Source: Chloroflexota bacterium
GTDB taxonomy: Bacteria > Chloroflexota > Dehalococcoidia > Lucifugimonadales > UBA3495
DNA length: 64,000 nucleotides
Direction of reading: 5' to 3'
Assembly: GCA_026710825.1 (NCBI GenBank)
Contig: JAPOQH010000089.1
Coordinates: forward strand, 62,001 to 126,000
Shown: positions 61,532-64,000 of the stretch, in pieces
Numbering within the stretch: the first letter of the stretch is position 1
Layout of the letters: each line of letters starts with the position of its first letter
Notes under the pieces: generated by a model
Seen by the model: the letters and a program-made list of their open reading frames with translations, nothing else
What the model was told of the DNA's origin: nothing
Databases searched by the model: none
Made by a program: the position numbers and the translations under genes

Positions 61532-63322
61532 CTGAAGACCCACGACTGCGGTGAACTGCGCGCCGCCCACGACGGTTCCGTTACGACCCTTGCCGGCTGG
61601 GTTAGCCGCCGCCGGGACCATGGCGGAATCATTTTTATCGACCTCCGCGATCGTTCCGGTTTTGTGCAGGTGGTTCTCAATCCTGAAAACCTGTCGCCCG
61701 ACGATTACGAGACCGCCGAGCGCCTCCGGTCCGAATGGTGCGTGCAGATCACCGGAACCGTCCAACTCCGGCCCGAAGGATCCGAGAACCCCACGCTCCC
61801 AACGGGCGAGATCGAGGTGATGACCAACGCCATCACCGTGCTCAACCAGTCACAGACCCCCCCGTTCTACATCACCGACGACGTGGACGCCGACGAAAGC
61901 CTCCGCCTGCGCTACCGTTACCTCGACTTGCGCCGCCCGGTCATGCAGGAAAACCTGCGGCTGCGCCACCGCGTGGTGAAGTACATCCGTGACTATCTGG
62001 ACGGACACAACTTTCTCGAGATCGAAACTCCCATCCTCATCAAGAGCACGCCCGAAGGCGCGCGCGATTACCTCGTCCCCAGCCGCATGCAGCCGGGCAA
62101 TTTCTACGCGCTCCCCCAGTCGCCGCAGCAACTCAAGCAACTGCTCATGGTCAGCGGCGTCGAGCGTTACTTCCAGATCGCCCGTTGCTTCCGCGACGAA
62201 GACCTGCGCGCCGACCGCCAACCCGAATTCACCCAGCTCGACCTCGAAATGAGCTTCGTCAGCGAACCCGACGTGCTCAACCTCATCGAAGGCCTCTACG
62301 CGGGCCTCGTCCGCGAGTTGACACCCCAGTTCAAGATCAAGACGCCTTTCCCCTACCTCTCGTACGATGACGCCATGGCTCGTTACGGAAGCGACAAACC
62401 CGACCTCCGCTACGACTTGGAAATGGCCGACGTCAGCGACCTCGCCGCCGAAACCGAATTCCGCGTCTTCCACGGCATCCTTGACCGTGGCGGCATCATC
62501 AAGGCCATGGCGGTGCCGGGCCAGGGCGGGCTCTCCGGATCCGACATGCGCCGCATGGAGGAGACCGCCAAGGAGTTCGGCGCCGCCGGTATGAGCCACG
62601 TTCGCATCACTGGGGAGGGCCCGTTGGACTCCCTCGGAGAGGGCGATGCCCTTCTGTCTCCCGGCTTGCGCATGCCGCCCGAATGGGTGATCCGGCTTGC
62701 CCAGCGCGCCGGCGCCAACCGGGGCGACCTTATCCTCCTCATGGCCGGCCCCGCGAAGCTGGCCAACCAGTGGCTCGCGTCAATGCGCTCCCACTTGGCT
62801 GAACAGCTTGAGTTGGCCGACCCCAATACCCTGGCCTTCGCCTTCATCACCGATTTCCCGATGTTCGATTGGGACGACGACGCCCAGCGTTGGGACTCAA
62901 CGCACCACCCCTTTACCGCGCCGGCTCCCGGATGCGAATCGATGCTCGATGGCGACGACCTGTCGGCCATCCCGTCCCGCGCCTACGACCTCGTGTGCAA
63001 CGGCTCCGAGCTAGCCAGCGGCAGTATCCGCATCCACCAGCGCGAGATGCAGGAGAGGGTCTTCGCGATTCTCGGCTATACCCCCGACCAGGTTCAGGAT
63101 CGTTTCGGGCACATACTCGAAGCCTTTGACTACGGCGCGCCTCCCCACGGAGGCATCGCACCCGGCATAGACCGGCTCGTGGCAATCCTTGCCGGCGCCG
63201 ATTCCCTGCGCGAGGTCATCGCCTTCCCCAAGACTCAGAGCGGCTCCGACCTGCTGTTCGGCGCACCCTCGCCCGTCGACCATGCCCAGCTGCGCGACCT
63301 GTCTATCCGTGTTACGGAATAG
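61532..63322 (+). CDS. aspS: Aspartyl-tRNA synthetase
   Basis: A 596-aa class II synthetase. It has the N-terminal anticodon-binding OB fold (AGWVSRRRDHGGIIFIDLRDRSG), motif 1 region FLEIETPIL, motif 2 RYFQIARCFRDEDLRADRQPEFTQLDLE, the GAD insert (AMAVPGQGGLSGSDMRRM), and motif 3 GGIAPGIDRLVAILAG. The start is a CTG: GGAG lies 8 nt upstream and the protein (LKTHDCGELRAAHDG) then begins exactly where other AspRS do. An in-frame GTG at 61502 would add 10 residues and lacks a ribosome site. Confidence 0.94.
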   Translation: MKTHDCGELRAAHDGSVTTLAGWVSRRRDHGGIIFIDLRDRSGFVQVVLNPENLSPDDYETAERLRSEWCVQITGTVQLRPEGSENPTLPTGEIEVMTNAITVLNQSQTPPFYITDDVDADESLRLRYRYLDLRRPVMQENLRLRHRVVKYIRDYLDGHNFLEIETPILIKSTPEGARDYLVPSRMQPGNFYALPQSPQQLKQLLMVSGVERYFQIARCFRDEDLRADRQPEFTQLDLEMSFVSEPDVLNLIEGLYAGLVRELTPQFKIKTPFPYLSYDDAMARYGSDKPDLRYDLEMADVSDLAAETEFRVFHGILDRGGIIKAMAVPGQGGLSGSDMRRMEETAKEFGAAGMSHVRITGEGPLDSLGEGDALLSPGLRMPPEWVIRLAQRAGANRGDLILLMAGPAKLANQWLASMRSHLAEQLELADPNTLAFAFITDFPMFDWDDDAQRWDSTHHPFTAPAPGCESMLDGDDLSAIPSRAYDLVCNGSELASGSIRIHQREMQERVFAILGYTPDQVQDRFGHILEAFDYGAPPHGGIAPGIDRLVAILAGADSLREVIAFPKTQSGSDLLFGAPSPVDHAQLRDLSIRVTE

Positions 63323-63334
63323 AGGAGACATACC

Positions 63335-64000
63335 ATGACCCAGTTCAACTACGACGACCTGTTCGCGGCCCACGCGCCCATCACCACTCGGGGCGTCAAC
63401 CGCAATGCCAAGTACGACTTCGCCGTCGCCTACCCCGACCCCGACACGCTGCCCCTCGATGGCCTCGTGGATGCCTTGCGTGTCGCCCTGGAGCGCGAGG
63501 GCCGCGACCTGGCCTATTACCCGGTGGCCTCCGGCTACCCGCCTCTCCGTGAATTCGTCGCCGACAAGCTCCGCCGCGACCGCCAGATGGACGTGTCCGC
63601 CGAGGACATCATCCTCACCTCCGGTTCCGGTGAGGCCATCAACATGCTGATCCAGGCCCTAACCGACCCGGGGGACGTGCTCCTCACGGAAGAGTACGTC
63701 TACCTCGGCACCATGCGCCAGATGCGTCTCTGGAGCGCGCAGGTCGTCGGCGTCAAATGCGACGATCAGGGCCTGATCCCCGAGTCCTTGGACGAGACCA
63801 TTCGAGCCCAGCACGCGGCCGGCAAAAAGGTCAAGTTCCTGTACTCCATCCCCACCTTCCAGAACCCGTTGGGGTGGACCATGACCCTGGAACGCCGACA
63901 GCGCACCCTGGAAATCTGCCAGAGCCACGGCGTCCCTGTCCTCGAGGATGACTGCTACGTCGACCTCCGCTTCGAGGGACAGGACGTTACTTCGATGAGC
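63335..64000 (+). CDS. PLP-dependent aminotransferase, class I/II (N-terminal part)
   Basis: The first 222 residues of an aminotransferase cut by the right edge. GAGGAG lies 7 nt before the ATG, 12 bp after aspS. It shows AYYPVASGYPPLREFVADKL, ILTSGSGEAINMLIQALTDPGDVLLTEEYVYLG, FLYSIPTFQNPLGWTMTLERRQ and PVLEDDCYVDLRF. The Asn/Pro loop (TFQNPLG) and Asp-Tyr pair fit the 2-aminoadipate/MocR-like subgroup. The PLP lysine lies beyond the window. Confidence 0.9.
   Translation, partial: MTQFNYDDLFAAHAPITTRGVNRNAKYDFAVAYPDPDTLPLDGLVDALRVALEREGRDLAYYPVASGYPPLREFVADKLRRDRQMDVSAEDIILTSGSGEAINMLIQALTDPGDVLLTEEYVYLGTMRQMRLWSAQVVGVKCDDQGLIPESLDETIRAQHAAGKKVKFLYSIPTFQNPLGWTMTLERRQRTLEICQSHGVPVLEDDCYVDLRFEGQDVTSMS

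Noticed and set aside
1-64000. Mobile elements, prophage, CRISPR arrays, restriction or defence systems
   Set aside because: I saw no transposase, integrase, repeated spacer array, phage structural gene or nuclease-methylase pair. Base and codon use look even throughout.

Overview
The window is 64 kb of GC-rich bacterial chromosome, densely packed with genes on both strands. Nothing in it looks like a phage, plasmid, transposon or CRISPR array. The gene content suggests a free-living heterotroph of the Chloroflexota, perhaps a marine SAR202- or Dehalococcoidia-like lineage. The signs are lipoprotein-dependent peptide/nickel-type ABC importers, LLM-class flavin oxidoreductase, MmgE/PrpD, SMP-30 and CodA-like amidohydrolase catabolic genes, a methylmalonyl-CoA pathway, glmR-glmS, and a translin-like protein. 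The phylum is an inference from gene content and style; there is no rRNA here to confirm it.

Layout. 1-6.5 kb: the tail of one oligopeptide permease, then a complete five-gene importer (binding lipoprotein, two permeases, two ATPases) closed by a strong terminator. 6.5-13.2 kb, minus strand: a membrane-anchored beta-propeller protein, a UGSC-type selenoprotein gene with an in-frame UGA and a SECIS-like hairpin, its unrecognised neighbour, DUF2071, a translin-like protein, ThiE and two FmdB-type zinc ribbons. 13.3-19.2 kb, plus: DNA polymerase I, a CitE-like lyase, FolB and a two-domain SagB-like nitroreductase. 19.2-28.8 kb, minus: a TPR protein, glycosyltransferase, aspartokinase, homoserine kinase, a phosphonoacetate-hydrolase-like enzyme, a TreT-like trehalose synthase, GlmS and GlmR/YvcK. 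29.4-37.2 kb: a catabolic set on alternating strands (LLM oxidoreductase, amidohydrolase, NHL protein, MmgE/PrpD, SMP-30 lactonase, FAD-linked oxidase).

37.6-47.5 kb: tRNA-Arg, the B12-binding subunit of methylmalonyl-CoA mutase, then a core operon with a good promoter (YceD, L32, FabD, NusB, ACP, family-4 uracil-DNA glycosylase, RNase J, FtsK, PHP protein, orphan ABC ATPase). 47.5-53.6 kb, minus: HolA, methylmalonyl-CoA epimerase, acyl-CoA dehydrogenase, an amino-acid-type binding lipoprotein, the large subunit of methylmalonyl-CoA mutase, and a NIPSNAP protein. 53.8-64 kb: an HtrA-type lipoprotein protease, tRNA-Arg and tRNA-His, a second peptide importer without ATPases, a DUF255 thioredoxin-fold protein, AspRS and the start of an aminotransferase.

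How the genes fit together: the two importers and the catabolic enzymes point to life on dissolved peptides and small organic compounds. Mutase, epimerase and acyl-CoA dehydrogenase together would carry propionyl/acyl-CoA units towards succinyl-CoA. The most notable item is the selenoprotein at 8.4-9.0 kb. Its reading frame runs through a UGA into the second half of the family, within a U-G-G-C motif, and a bacterial-SECIS-like hairpin sits at the expected distance. A standard gene caller would split it into two fragments.
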